DNA of 64,000 bases from Paraburkholderia eburnea (GCF_002917095.1 NZ_PQGA01000003.1:372001-436000), one strand, 5' to 3'. Shown: positions 45,119 to 54,830, numbered from the stretch's first letter. The notes: generated by a model from the sequence alone, not told the origin. Program-made: numbers and translations.

Positions 45119-45922
45119 TCAGCCGCCGTTCTCCATCGCATAGAGCATGCGTTGCACCGCGCGCGCGGTTTCGATCGGCCGCTCCATGGGATACAGATGG
45201 CTGCCTTCGATCCATTCGAGCCGCTCGCCGGCAAGCCGCCGCGTCGCCGCGATGCCGACCTGGCGCATCTCCTTCGACTGCGTGCCCGCGATGAAGCTGA
45301 CCGGCACCGGCGAGCCATGCGCGAGCCGCGTGCCGAAGGTATGCGGCAAGGTGCGATAGATCAGATACTCGGTGCGACGGTCGAAGGCGAGCGTGCGCGT
45401 GCCGTCGGCCGAAGTCTGAGGAATGCCGTGATCGATATAGTCGGACAGAACGCGCTCGTCCCAGCGCGCAAACGCGGGCTTCGAATGAAAATGGCGCCAG
45501 GCCTCGTCGCGGCTCGCCCACTGGGTACGCCGCGCGCGCGTGGCCGCCGCAGGCGAGAGGCGCTCGTCCAGACCGGTCCACTGCGACACCTTGAGCATGC
45601 TGCTGCGCCAGCCCGCGATCACGGGCGAGTCGAGCATCACCACGCCCCTCACCCACTGCGGTTTCTTCAGCGCCGCCATCAGCGACAGATAGCCGCCGAG
45701 CGAGTGACCGACCAGCCAGACCGGCTCTTCATAGCGACGGCCGATGTCCTCCAGCAATTGATCGACGAGGTGCGGCCAGTCGCGCGTCACCGGGAAGCGC
45801 GTGTCGTGGCCGATGCGCTCGATGTAGCGCAGCTCATAGGTATCGCCCAGTTCGGCGAAGAGCGTGCCGTAGGTCGAAGCCGGAAAGCCGTTTGCGTGAG
45901 AAAAATGGATGACGTTCTTCAA
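45119..45922 (-). CDS. Alpha/beta hydrolase
   Basis: The 267-residue protein has the fold signatures IHFSHANGFPASTY, the nucleophile elbow LVGHSLGGYLSLMAA, and a C-terminal GSHLYPMERP with the catalytic His. The likely start is a TTG at 45922 (LKNVIHFS), supported by GGAG at 45934-45937, eleven bases upstream. The frame stays open to another TTG at 46027, which would overlap comEC. It lies 101 bases downstream of comEC. The substrate is unknown. Confidence 0.82.
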   Translation of the reverse strand: MKNVIHFSHANGFPASTYGTLFAELGDTYELRYIERIGHDTRFPVTRDWPHLVDQLLEDIGRRYEEPVWLVGHSLGGYLSLMAALKKPQWVRGVVMLDSPVIAGWRSSMLKVSQWTGLDERLSPAAATRARRTQWASRDEAWRHFHSKPAFARWDERVLSDYIDHGIPQTSADGTRTLAFDRRTEYLIYRTLPHTFGTRLAHGSPVPVSFIAGTQSKEMRQVGIAATRRLAGERLEWIEGSHLYPMERPIETARAVQRMLYAMENGG

Positions 45923-46023
45923 TGTCTTGTTGTCTCCGTTCCAGTGGGCGGTGAGCCGTCGCGCGCGATGGCACGCCGCCTGCCCGCCTGGTCTTGTTTG
46001 TGTTGTTGCAGCGCTTTCCTGCG

Positions 46024-48612
46024 TCAATCAGGCGCCGCTTCCATCCAGTAGCGCCGCTGCGTATCGCGAAAGCGTTCGACGGCGAGCGTGCCGGGCGCGG
46101 CTTCGATTCGCACCGCACCATCGGCGTCGCTGCGCGCGAGCACGATATGGCGCGACGCGTAACGCGCGTACACGCCTGGGTGCGGATGATGAAAGCGATT
46201 CAAATAGCCTACCTGAAATATCGCGACGAGCGGCCAGACAGAATCGAGGAACGGCTCGGTCGAGGACGTGCGGCTGCCGTGGTGCGGCACCACGAGCACC
46301 TGCGAGCGCAGCCCAGCCGCGTCGCGAGCGACGAGTGTGCGCTCGGCGCCCGCTTCGATATCGGCGGCGAGCAAGGCGGAAACCGCGCCCGCGCCGCCCT
46401 GCATCGTGGAAACCCGCAGCACGCAGCAATGCATATTGGGCTTGCCGATGAGCGGTCCCGCGTCCGGCCAAAGCACCTCGAACGCCACGCCATCCCACTG
46501 CCAGCGCTGCCCCGCTGCGCATTGCACAGTCTGCGCGCCCAGCTTATGCGCGGCCGCCCAAAGCGGATGATGCGGCAGAATGCCCGCGACGAACTCGCTG
46601 ACCGGTACGGCGTCGAGCACGGCGGGCGCACCGCCCGAATGATCGGAATCGTCGTGGCTGATCATGAGGGTGTCGAGCCGCTTCACGCCATGCGTCTGCA
46701 AATAAGGCACGACGATGCGCTCGCCCGCATGCGTCGACTCGGGCCCCGGCCCCGCATCGAACAGCAAGGCGTGACGCGAGGTCTCGACGAGCACCGACGT
46801 GCCCTGCCCGATGTCCAGCGCGCTGAGCCGGAACGCACCCGGCGCCGGGCCAGGCGGCGACGGCAACAGCAACGGCAGCCACGTGAGCGGAGCGAGCCAG
46901 CGCAGCGGCCAGCCACGCGGCGCGAGCAGCCAGGCGACACCGACACCCGCGCAACCCAGCGCCCAGACGCCCGGCTGCGGCAGGCGCAGCAAGGCCCACG
47001 GCCAGCCTTCGAGCGTCCCCAGTGCGCCAAGCAGCCAATCCAGCATCGTATGCGCTGCTTGCCACGCGTAGCCGTCGAGCGGCGCGGGAAGCGCCACGCC
47101 GGCCAGCACCATCGGCGTCACGAACAGGCTCACCCAGGGTATCGCCGCCGCGTTCGCGAGCGGGCCGATTAGCGGGATCTGCATGAACCAGTAGGCGGTT
47201 AGCGGCGCCAGCGCCAGTGTGACCGCCCACTGGACGCGCGCGCTATCGGCCATCCGGCTCGCGCTGCGGCGGATGACCTGCCGCCAGCGTGCGGCATCGA
47301 AAATCGCCAGTATCGCCACGACTCGCAGCCCGGCCGCACGCAAACGGCCCGCGTGCGGCGGCGCGGCGTCGTGATCGCGCATCGGATCGCGTTCGTCCGG
47401 AGATAGCGCGGATTCATCGCTGCGGCGAACGCGCGGCACACCGCTCGCCGCAAACAGAATGGCCCCGACCGCGCCAAACGACAGCCAGAAACCGGCTGCC
47501 GTCACCGCCCACGGATCGCGCAAGAGCACCAGCCCGAGCGCCCAGGCCAGCACATGGCTTCGCGACACCTCGCGCGAGCGCCAGAGCGCGACCGCCGTGA
47601 CCGCCAGCATCCATAGCGCGCGCTGCACCGGCACGTTGAACCCCGCGAGCGCCGCATAAGCCGCCGCAGCCAGTACCGCGCCCGTCACCGCCACTTGCTG
47701 CGCGGGCACGATGAGCGGCGCCTCGACGCCACGCCAGCGCACACGCCGCCAGAGCGCCCCTGCGGCCCACCCCGCCAGCCCGGCGACAAAGGCCAGATGC
47801 AAGCCCGAAATCGCCACGATATGACTCGTGCCCGTGTTGCGCAACCGCCGCCAGTCGTCGTCGCTGACGTCGTCCTGCGCCCCGGTCGCAAGCGCGATGA
47901 CAATGCCGCGATGCGGCGCATCCACAAGCACCCTGTCGATTCGCGCGCGCACTGCCGCCCGCGCACGCTCGATCCCCACACTCAAGCCGTGGGCATCCGG
48001 CAGCAGACGCCGGGCGTGCTGTTCGTCGCTCACGTAACCGGTTGCACGCACACCGCGCGAAAGCAGCGTCGCCTCGCCGTCGCGCAAGCCGAAGTTGCCT
48101 TCCGCATGCGGACGTTTGAGCCGCACGTTCAACCGCCATCGAGCGCCGGGCACGAGCGGCGGCAAAGGTGCATCCCGCGCGACCCAGCTCAACTGGACGA
48201 GATCGGGCAGCTTTTGCCCCGCCGTCCCGGCCGTGCCCCAGGATTCCATCGAAAATAGAAAGCTCGCGGCGTCCCCATCCTGGGACAGCATCCGGACGAT
48301 ATGCCCTGTCACTTCCACATCGCGCTTTTGCCACGCAGCGGGAAGCGTTCGCGCGAGCCGCAGTTCCGCGCGCCAGGCCGCGTAGCCCAGACCGATACAA
48401 GCCGAAGCCAGCCAGATCGCCAGCCACGCCGAAGCACGGCGAACCGATCGCCAGCCGCGCGCACTTTCGCGCTCGCGCATGGCCCAAACCGTCCACGCGA
48501 TCAGCAGCGTCACGCACACCGCCAGCGCGACCCACGCGCCCCAACCCGGCAACGTCGCCTGCCGCTGCAACGCGATCACGCCCAGCGCAAATCCGCACCA
48601 TACAACCCGCAT
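46024..48612 (-). CDS. comEC: DNA internalisation competence protein ComEC/Rec2
   Basis: The 862-residue protein has three parts. An N-terminal DUF4131-like membrane and OB region comes first. The Competence domain follows with multiple spans (GTSHIVAISGLHLAFVAGLAGW, YAALAGFNVPVQRALWML). The C-terminal metallo-beta-lactamase domain has LDIGQGTSVLVE, MISHDDSDHSGG and VVPHHGSRTSS. ComEC forms the inner-membrane channel for single-stranded DNA uptake. The gene looks intact. Natural competence is possible but cannot be concluded from one gene. Confidence 0.93.
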   Translation of the reverse strand: MRVVWCGFALGVIALQRQATLPGWGAWVALAVCVTLLIAWTVWAMRERESARGWRSVRRASAWLAIWLASACIGLGYAAWRAELRLARTLPAAWQKRDVEVTGHIVRMLSQDGDAASFLFSMESWGTAGTAGQKLPDLVQLSWVARDAPLPPLVPGARWRLNVRLKRPHAEGNFGLRDGEATLLSRGVRATGYVSDEQHARRLLPDAHGLSVGIERARAAVRARIDRVLVDAPHRGIVIALATGAQDDVSDDDWRRLRNTGTSHIVAISGLHLAFVAGLAGWAAGALWRRVRWRGVEAPLIVPAQQVAVTGAVLAAAAYAALAGFNVPVQRALWMLAVTAVALWRSREVSRSHVLAWALGLVLLRDPWAVTAAGFWLSFGAVGAILFAASGVPRVRRSDESALSPDERDPMRDHDAAPPHAGRLRAAGLRVVAILAIFDAARWRQVIRRSASRMADSARVQWAVTLALAPLTAYWFMQIPLIGPLANAAAIPWVSLFVTPMVLAGVALPAPLDGYAWQAAHTMLDWLLGALGTLEGWPWALLRLPQPGVWALGCAGVGVAWLLAPRGWPLRWLAPLTWLPLLLPSPPGPAPGAFRLSALDIGQGTSVLVETSRHALLFDAGPGPESTHAGERIVVPYLQTHGVKRLDTLMISHDDSDHSGGAPAVLDAVPVSEFVAGILPHHPLWAAAHKLGAQTVQCAAGQRWQWDGVAFEVLWPDAGPLIGKPNMHCCVLRVSTMQGGAGAVSALLAADIEAGAERTLVARDAAGLRSQVLVVPHHGSRTSSTEPFLDSVWPLVAIFQVGYLNRFHHPHPGVYARYASRHIVLARSDADGAVRIEAAPGTLAVERFRDTQRRYWMEAAPD

Positions 48613-48714
48613 CGCCCCTCCCGAAACGAGGCGAAACGCGGCCCGCGCGACCTTGCTCTCGCAACGTCACGTCGCCGCTTCAAAGCGCGCAAAGCGCCTC
48701 ACCTCACGGGGAAA

Positions 48715-49503
48715 TTATGCAGACGAAAGCGCGAGCCGCGGCAGCGCCGCCGCAGCGTTAGCCGTTGTGCCAAGGGCGAGTTCGTCGGGCGTCATGCCGC
48801 GCAAGGCCGCCAGCACGGCGCCGATGCCCGGCACCTGATCCGGCGTGTTGCGCTGCCTGTAAAGCCAGGACGGCGAGATATCGGGCGCATCGGTTTCCAT
48901 GACGATCGCCTCCAGCGGCAACTGCTGCGCGAGACGCCGGATCTGCAAGGCGCGCTCGAACGTCGTGTTGCCGCCAAAACCCAGACGCATGCCCTGTTCG
49001 ATGAAGGCGTTGGCCTGCTGAAAACTGCCGTTGAACGCATGGGCGATGCCGCTGCGCACGCCATTGCGGCGCAGGCCCGCGAGCACCTTATCCTGTGACT
49101 TGCGCACGTGACAGATGGCGGGCAGATCGAATTCGCGCGCGAGCCGCAATTGCGCATCGTAGAAGTGCTGCTGGCGCGCCGCGTCAAGTCCCGGCACGAA
49201 AAAGTCCAGACCGATTTCGCCGATGCCGACGAACTTCGGATCGTCGAGACTCGCCTCGATCCGCGTGCGCAGCTCAGCGATGTCCTCATCGCGCGCGTGG
49301 GGCGTGTAGAGCGGATGAATCCCCAGCGCGTAGACCGCGCCGGGCGTGCGATGCGCAAGCGCGCGCACCGTGTCGAAGTTCTCGCGCGCCACGGCCGGAA
49401 TCACGATGCGCGAGACCCCCACCGCGCGCGCGTTCGACGCGACCGTATCGCGGTCAGCGTCGAATTCGCCGGCATCGAGATGGCAATGCGTATCGATCCA
49501 CAT
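48715..49503 (-). CDS. TatD family metal-dependent hydrolase (DNase)
   Basis: The 262-residue protein has the TatD metal-ligand pattern: DTHCHLDAGEFD near the N-terminus, GIGEIGLDFF, ICHVRKSQDKVL, HAFNGSFQQA and METDAPDISP. Family members are TIM-barrel metal-dependent nucleases. It lies 23 bases after lolD and upstream of comEC. Confidence 0.92.
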   Translation of the reverse strand: MWIDTHCHLDAGEFDADRDTVASNARAVGVSRIVIPAVARENFDTVRALAHRTPGAVYALGIHPLYTPHARDEDIAELRTRIEASLDDPKFVGIGEIGLDFFVPGLDAARQQHFYDAQLRLAREFDLPAICHVRKSQDKVLAGLRRNGVRSGIAHAFNGSFQQANAFIEQGMRLGFGGNTTFERALQIRRLAQQLPLEAIVMETDAPDISPSWLYRQRNTPDQVPGIGAVLAALRGMTPDELALGTTANAAAALPRLALSSA

Positions 49504-49526
49504 CGCGGGCGCGCTCCGGTCTTCGT

Positions 49527-50258
49527 TCAGACCGGCACGACCGGCTCTTCGTGCAGCATGCCCTCGCGCAGGCGCACGATGCGGTCGCAGCGCGCCGCCA
49601 GATCGGCGTCGTGCGTGACGATCACGAAGCTGGTGTCGAACTGGTCGGACAGTTCCATCATCAGGTTGAAGACGTTGTCCGCCGTGCCGCCGTCGAGATT
49701 GCCGGTCGGCTCATCAGCGAGCACGCAGGCGGGTTTCGTCACGAGCGCGCGCGCGATCGCCACACGCTGGCGCTCGCCGCCCGACAACTCGCCCGGACGA
49801 TGCCGCGCGCGATGCGCAAGCCCCACGCGCTCAAGAATCGCCAGCGCTTCGGCGCGCGCCGCTTCCTGCGGCATGCGGCGGATGCGCAGCGGCATCGCCA
49901 CGTTGTCGAGCGCCGAGAATTCGGGCAGCAGATGGTGGAACTGATAGACGAAGCCGAGCGCGCGATTGCGCAGATCGTTGCGAGCGCGCTCGGACAACTC
50001 CGTGAACGGCTTGCCGAGCAGCTTGACGTTACCCGTACCCGGCTCGTCGAGGCCGCCCAGCACGTGCAAAAGCGTGCTCTTGCCCGAACCCGACGCGCCC
50101 ACGATCGCGAGCTTTTCGCCGCGTTTCACCGTGATGTCGGTGTCGTGCAGCACCTGCACCGAGAGCGCGCCCTGGCCGAATACCTTCGAGATGCCATGCG
50201 CTTCGATCACGTAGGGGTAATCGCCTGCGGCGGCCTGGATCGATTGACGCTCATTCAT
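49527..50258 (-). CDS. lolD: Lipoprotein-releasing ABC transporter ATP-binding protein LolD
   Basis: The 243-residue ATPase has Walker [13 protein letters not shown], the signature [17 protein letters not shown], Walker [13 protein letters not shown] and the switch THDAD. It powers release of outer-membrane lipoproteins to LolA. Its ATG at 50258 lies inside the last codons of the upstream permease gene (8-base overlap, 50251-50258), so expression is coupled. The open extension to 50339 is a shadow of that gene. Confidence 0.96.
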   Translation of the reverse strand: MNERQSIQAAAGDYPYVIEAHGISKVFGQGALSVQVLHDTDITVKRGEKLAIVGASGSGKSTLLHVLGGLDEPGTGNVKLLGKPFTELSERARNDLRNRALGFVYQFHHLLPEFSALDNVAMPLRIRRMPQEAARAEALAILERVGLAHRARHRPGELSGGERQRVAIARALVTKPACVLADEPTGNLDGGTADNVFNLMMELSDQFDTSFVIVTHDADLAARCDRIVRLREGMLHEEPVVPV

Positions 50259-51504
50259 AACGCAGTGCCTCCGCGGGACGTACCTTGGCCGCGCGCCAGC
50301 TGGGATAAAGCGTCGCCAGCGCGGAGAGCACGAACGCAATCAAGCCGATGCGGATCACGTCGCCGGGGACGAGTTCCGAAGGCAGCTCACTGATGAAATA
50401 GACCGAAGGCGGCAGGAACTGCACGCCGAGCAAATGCTCGATCATCGGCACGAGCCACGGAATGCTCCACGCGATCAGGCAACCGAGCGCCACGCCAATC
50501 GCCGTCCCCACGAAGCCGATCGTCACGCCCTGCACCACGAAGATCTTCATGATCGAGCCGGGCTGCGCGCCGAGCGTGCGCAAAATGGCGATATCGGCCT
50601 GCTTGTTGGTGACCGTCATCACGAGCGACGACACCAGATTGAACGCGGCCACGGCGATGATCAGCGTGAGGATGATGAACATCATGCGCTTTTCGATTTG
50701 CACGGCCGAGAACCACGTCTTGTTCTGCTGGGTCCAGTCGCGAATATAAAGGTCGCCCGAGAGCGTGTGCACGAGCTGCCGTGCGACCGCCGGCGCGCGC
50801 TGCATGTCCTTCAGGCGCAGGCGCACGCCGCTGGGCGCCGCGAGCCGGTACAGCACCTCGGCGTCGCGGATATTGACGAGCGCCAGCGTGCTGTCGTACT
50901 CGTAGTGCCCCGATTCGAACACGCCCACCACCGTGAACTGCTTCAGGCGCGGCAGCATGCCGGCAGGCGTGATGGTGCCTTCGGGCGCGACCAGCGTGAC
51001 CTTGTCCCCCGCTGTGACGCCAAGGCTCACAGCCAGATCCGCGCCGAGCACGATGTTGAAACCGCCCGGCGTCAGATCGTTCAGGCTGCCGAGCTTCATT
51101 TCCTTGCCGATGTCCGAGACCTGCGGCTCTTCGGACGGCTCCACGCCGCGCAGCGCCACGCCGCTCACGCTGTCGCCGCGCGTGAGCAGCGCCTGGGCGT
51201 CCACGTAGGGCGCGGCGCCGATCACCTCGGGATTGGTTTTGGCTTCCTTCGCCGTGAGCTGCCAGTCGGGCATCGAGCCCGTCGGCGAGAAAATCTCGAC
51301 GTGTGCGAGCACGGAGAGCATGCGGTCGCGCACGTCGCGCTGGAAGCCGTTCATCACCGACAGCACGACGATCAGCGCCGCAACGCCGAGCGCGATGCCC
51401 GACATCGATATGAGCGCGATGAACGAAATGAAACCGTTGCCGGTCGTGCGCTTGCCGGCGCGCGTGTAGCGCCAGCCTATCTGCCACTCGTAGGGAAGTT
51501 TCAA
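50251..51504 (-). CDS. lolC: Lipoprotein-releasing ABC transporter permease LolC/LolE
   Basis: The 417-residue permease has an N-terminal span ([30 protein letters not shown]), a large periplasmic domain, and three C-terminal spans with [18 protein letters not shown], the family motif. The start is TTG at 51504, chosen because AGGA lies 6 bases upstream and the length then matches the LolC/E family. The frame stays open to 51678 through an 11-bp tandem repeat, which is not coding. Only one permease gene is next to lolD here, so it may act as a homodimer or pair with a gene elsewhere. Confidence 0.93.
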   Translation of the reverse strand: MKLPYEWQIGWRYTRAGKRTTGNGFISFIALISMSGIALGVAALIVVLSVMNGFQRDVRDRMLSVLAHVEIFSPTGSMPDWQLTAKEAKTNPEVIGAAPYVDAQALLTRGDSVSGVALRGVEPSEEPQVSDIGKEMKLGSLNDLTPGGFNIVLGADLAVSLGVTAGDKVTLVAPEGTITPAGMLPRLKQFTVVGVFESGHYEYDSTLALVNIRDAEVLYRLAAPSGVRLRLKDMQRAPAVARQLVHTLSGDLYIRDWTQQNKTWFSAVQIEKRMMFIILTLIIAVAAFNLVSSLVMTVTNKQADIAILRTLGAQPGSIMKIFVVQGVTIGFVGTAIGVALGCLIAWSIPWLVPMIEHLLGVQFLPPSVYFISELPSELVPGDVIRIGLIAFVLSALATLYPSWRAAKVRPAEALRYE

Positions 51505-51522
51505 GCGAATCCTTTTGTGCTT

Positions 51523-51566
51523 CGTTGCTTCTGCGTTGCTTTTGCGTTGCTTCTTCGTTGCTGCTT
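51523..51566. repeat. Four tandem 11-bp repeats upstream of lolC
   Basis: Four consecutive 11-base units beginning CGTTGCTT or CGTTGCTG (51523-51533, 51534-51544, 51545-51555, 51556-51566) lie 19 bases before the lolC start on the opposite strand sense. They occupy the leader or promoter region. Confidence 0.75.
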
Positions 51567-51697
51567 TGCGTGCCGGAACATATCGGCGATCAAGCGCGAA
51601 GTTTGCCACACTACCGCGCCCCAAAGGGCTTTGCGGCATCGTGCACGGCCATTCGCGCCTCGCTGGTTGGACGCGCAATCCGCCCGCAGGTGCCGCG

Positions 51698-51740
51698 CAG
51701 ATTTGTATCAGTCCGCACGTAAGTGGCTGATTTGTATGAG
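51698..51740. repeat. Direct repeat of ATTTGTATnAG
   Basis: Two copies of the 11-base motif ATTTGTATnAG occur within 51698-51711 and 51727-51740, 29 bases apart, in the divergent gap between lolC and the uncharacterised gene. They could be a regulator site; this is inference. Confidence 0.4.
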
Positions 51741-51830
51741 CCCGGCTTGCCGCGCCGCGATCCGCTCAGGCGCGCACGCCCCGAGTCCCGAGCCGCGCGT
51801 ACCCGGCTCCGAAGTACAATGCGCTCCATC

Positions 51831-52946
51831 ATGCCTGCTGACCGTCTCCATCTTCTCGTTCCGTTCGCGCTGCCCTCGGCGGCCGTGGCGTCCACGGCCC
51901 TCGCCGGCCTTCAGTACCCCGCGCTCTCAAAGCTGATCGCGCGCGCGCGGGTGGGCGATCAGGTGATTGGCGAGGATTTCCAGCGCACGCTGCCGCACGA
52001 GCGCTGGGTCGCGCGCGCATTCGGCGCCGCTGCCACGTCGAACAGCACGGCAAACGGCGCGGCCGCGGACGACGAAGCGCCGCTCGCCCCGTGGATGCTG
52101 CTGGCCGACGGCGGCACGCCCGGCGACGCCATCTGGGCCTGCATCCAGCCCGTGCACGTGCGGATCGCGCACGACCATCTGGTGCTGATCGACCCCGCCT
52201 CGCTCGAACTGACCGACGCCGACGCCGACGCGCTCTTCGCGGTCGCAAGGCCCCTGATCGAGGAGTTGGGCATCCGCGTCGAAGCCCCCACGCCGCAGCG
52301 CTGGTATCTGTCGAGCGATCGGTTCGGCACGCTCGCGGGCGCGTCGCCGTTGCGCGCGAGCGGGCGCAACATCGAAATCTGGCTGCCGCACGAAGCGCAT
52401 TCCGGCCAGCGCTCGCGCACGTGGATGAAGGTGCAGAACGAGGTGCAGATGGCCTGGTTCGAGCACCCGGTCAACGAAGCGCGCGAGGCGCGCGGCCTGC
52501 CCGCCGTCAACTCGATCTGGTTCCACGCGCAAGGCGCGCTGCGGCCCGTGCAGCGCGCGTTCGCCCGCGTGCGCTCGGACGCGGCAGCCACGCGTGGACT
52601 CGCGCTTGCCTGCGGTGCGGAACTGGGCGAGGTGCCCGCCACATTCGGCGCGTACTTCAACGCGACAACCACCGCGAACGCCAACTCCTCGGGCGCGACG
52701 CTCATCGAGCTCGATCCGTTTTCCGCCGCCTATATCCAGCAGGATTGGGGCCGCTGGAACGCGGCGTTCGCCCAGATCGAGCGCGACTGGTTCGCGCCCG
52801 CGCTCGCCGCGCTCGAAAATCGCGAACTGGCCGAACTGGCCGTGACGCTGTGCGGCGACACCGGCTCGGTCACGCTCACCGCGACGCGCGGCGACCTGCG
52901 CAAATTCTGGCGACGCCGCGAATTCGCGTCGCTCTTCATCGAATAA
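51831..52946 (+). CDS. Conserved protein of unknown function (RpfE / phosphoglycerate-mutase-like)
   Basis: The 371-residue protein starts MPADRLHLLVPFALPS. It contains GDAIWACIQPVHVRIAHDHLVL, RNIEIWLPHEAHSGQRSRTWMKVQNEVQM and VNSIWFHAQGALRP, and ends WRRREFASLFIE. I recognise it only as a conserved beta/gamma-proteobacterial protein sometimes labelled RpfE or phosphoglycerate-mutase-like; no catalytic motif is certain. ATGs at 51819 and 51831 are both possible. A -10-like TACAAT overlaps 51814-51819, so if it is a promoter the true start is 51831 with almost no leader. It lies 51 bases upstream of recJ and is probably co-transcribed with it. Confidence 0.72.
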   Translation: MPADRLHLLVPFALPSAAVASTALAGLQYPALSKLIARARVGDQVIGEDFQRTLPHERWVARAFGAAATSNSTANGAAADDEAPLAPWMLLADGGTPGDAIWACIQPVHVRIAHDHLVLIDPASLELTDADADALFAVARPLIEELGIRVEAPTPQRWYLSSDRFGTLAGASPLRASGRNIEIWLPHEAHSGQRSRTWMKVQNEVQMAWFEHPVNEAREARGLPAVNSIWFHAQGALRPVQRAFARVRSDAAATRGLALACGAELGEVPATFGAYFNATTTANANSSGATLIELDPFSAAYIQQDWGRWNAAFAQIERDWFAPALAALENRELAELAVTLCGDTGSVTLTATRGDLRKFWRRREFASLFIE

Positions 52947-52997
52947 GCCGTCGAATAATCCGATAACCGCTTCACTTCACGCTAAAAGCCGTCACGC

Positions 52998-54704
52998 ATG
53001 ACCCGAATCGTCACCCGCGCCTGTTCCCCCGCCGATACCGAAGCGCTAATCCGTCACGGCCTGCATCCGGTGCTCGCGCGGCTCTACGCCTCGCGTGGCG
53101 TGTGCAGTCCCGACGACATCGAAACCGGCCTCGCCCGCCTGATTCCGCCCACCGGCATGAAGGGACTCGACGAAGCCGCCGAACTGCTCGCCGATGCGCT
53201 CGAAGCGGACTGCCGCATGCTCGTGGTCGCCGACTACGACTGCGACGGCGCGACCGCCTGCGCCGTGGCCGTGCGCGGCCTGCGCATGATGGGCGCGCAG
53301 ATCGACTATCTCGTGCCGAACCGCTTCGAGTACGGCTACGGCCTCACGCCCGAAATCGTCGCGCTCGCGGCGCAACGCAAGGGCGGCCCGCCTGACGTCC
53401 TGATCACGGTGGACAACGGCATCGCCAGCGTGGAAGGCGTGGAAGCGGCCAACGAGCTTGGCATCGAAGTCCTCGTGACCGACCACCATTTGCCCGGCGA
53501 CACGCTCCCCGACGCGCGCGCCATCGTCAATCCGAACCAGCCGGGCTGCGAGTTTCCGAGCAAGTGCATCGCGGGCGTGGGCGTGATGTTCTACACGCTG
53601 CTCGCGCTGCGCGCCGAACTGCGCAAGCGCGGCGCGTTCAACGACGCGCGCCCCGAGCCGCGCCTCGACGGCCTGCTCGATCTGGTCGCGCTGGGCACCG
53701 TCGCCGACGTCGTGAGGCTCGACAGCAATAACCGCGTGCTGGTCGCGCAAGGTCTGCAACGCATCCGCAACGGCCGCATGCAGCCGGGCATCGCCGCGCT
53801 GTTCCGCGCCGCGGGCCGCGAGGCGAAAACCGCTTCGGGCTTCGACATGGGCTTCGCGCTCGGCCCGCGTCTGAATGCGGCGGGCCGGCTCTCCGACATG
53901 TCGCTCGGCATCGAATTGCTGATCACCGACGATGCGGGCCGCGCATGGGAACTCGCGCAGCAGCTCGACGGGATGAACCGCGAGCGCCGCGAAATCGAAG
54001 CGGGCATGCAGCAGCAGGCGCTCGCCGATCTCGCCGACGTCGATCCGCAGGACAACGCCACGCTTACGCTCTTCAACGAGGGCTGGCACCAGGGCGTGAT
54101 CGGCATCGTCGCGGGGCGGCTCAAGGAAAAATTCCATCGCCCGTCCTTCACCTTCGCGCCCGCCGACGACGAAGGCGAGCTGGTCAAGGGCTCGGGCCGC
54201 TCGATTCCCGGCTTCCATCTGCGCGACGCCGTCGATCTGATTTCCAAACGCGAGCCTGGCCTGATCCACAAGTTCGGCGGCCACGCGATGGCCGCGGGCA
54301 TGACGCTCGCCGCCGCCGACGTGCCGCGCTTTGCCGCCGCGTTCGAGCGCGTGGGCCGCGAATGGCTCAGCGCCGAGGCGCTCGCGCGCACCGTGGAAAC
54401 CGACGGCGACCTGGAAGACGCCTATTTCTCGCCCGATTTCGTCCAGATGATCGATGCCGCGGTCTGGGGGCAGGGCTTCCCGGCGCCGGTGTTTTCGGGC
54501 GAATTCGAGGTGGCTTCGCAGGCGCTCGTGAAGGACAAGCATCTGAAACTCCAGTTGCTGCGCGGACGCCAGCGCTTCAACGCCATCTGGTTCAACCATA
54601 CCGAAACGCTGCCCCAGCACACCACCATCGCCTACCGGCTCGTGAGCGACACCTGGAACGGCGTGTCGCGCGTGCAACTGGTGGTGGAGCACGCGCTGCT
54701 CTGA
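52998..54704 (+). CDS. recJ: Single-stranded-DNA-specific exonuclease RecJ
   Basis: The 568-residue nuclease has the DHH-family motifs VVADYDCDGATA, VTVDNGIAS-type (ITVDNGIASVEG), VTDHHLPGD and LVALGTVADVVRL, and the DHHA1 region GSGRSIPGFHL with FGGHAMAAGMTL. It degrades single-stranded DNA 5' to 3' in recombination and mismatch repair. Length matches the family. prfB follows, as in E. coli, after a 163-base gap with its own -10 box. Confidence 0.96.
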   Translation: MTRIVTRACSPADTEALIRHGLHPVLARLYASRGVCSPDDIETGLARLIPPTGMKGLDEAAELLADALEADCRMLVVADYDCDGATACAVAVRGLRMMGAQIDYLVPNRFEYGYGLTPEIVALAAQRKGGPPDVLITVDNGIASVEGVEAANELGIEVLVTDHHLPGDTLPDARAIVNPNQPGCEFPSKCIAGVGVMFYTLLALRAELRKRGAFNDARPEPRLDGLLDLVALGTVADVVRLDSNNRVLVAQGLQRIRNGRMQPGIAALFRAAGREAKTASGFDMGFALGPRLNAAGRLSDMSLGIELLITDDAGRAWELAQQLDGMNRERREIEAGMQQQALADLADVDPQDNATLTLFNEGWHQGVIGIVAGRLKEKFHRPSFTFAPADDEGELVKGSGRSIPGFHLRDAVDLISKREPGLIHKFGGHAMAAGMTLAAADVPRFAAAFERVGREWLSAEALARTVETDGDLEDAYFSPDFVQMIDAAVWGQGFPAPVFSGEFEVASQALVKDKHLKLQLLRGRQRFNAIWFNHTETLPQHTTIAYRLVSDTWNGVSRVQLVVEHALL

Positions 54705-54830
54705 CCCCGCGACGTCCGCGTTTCAGCCGCCGTCCAGTCGATTCAAAGCGCGATCCGAAAACGTGCCGCAACGGGCCGCCGGCTCGTTACGCAGCCGCCC
54801 GTGGGCCGGGCCAAGCCCTGCCCAATCGGC

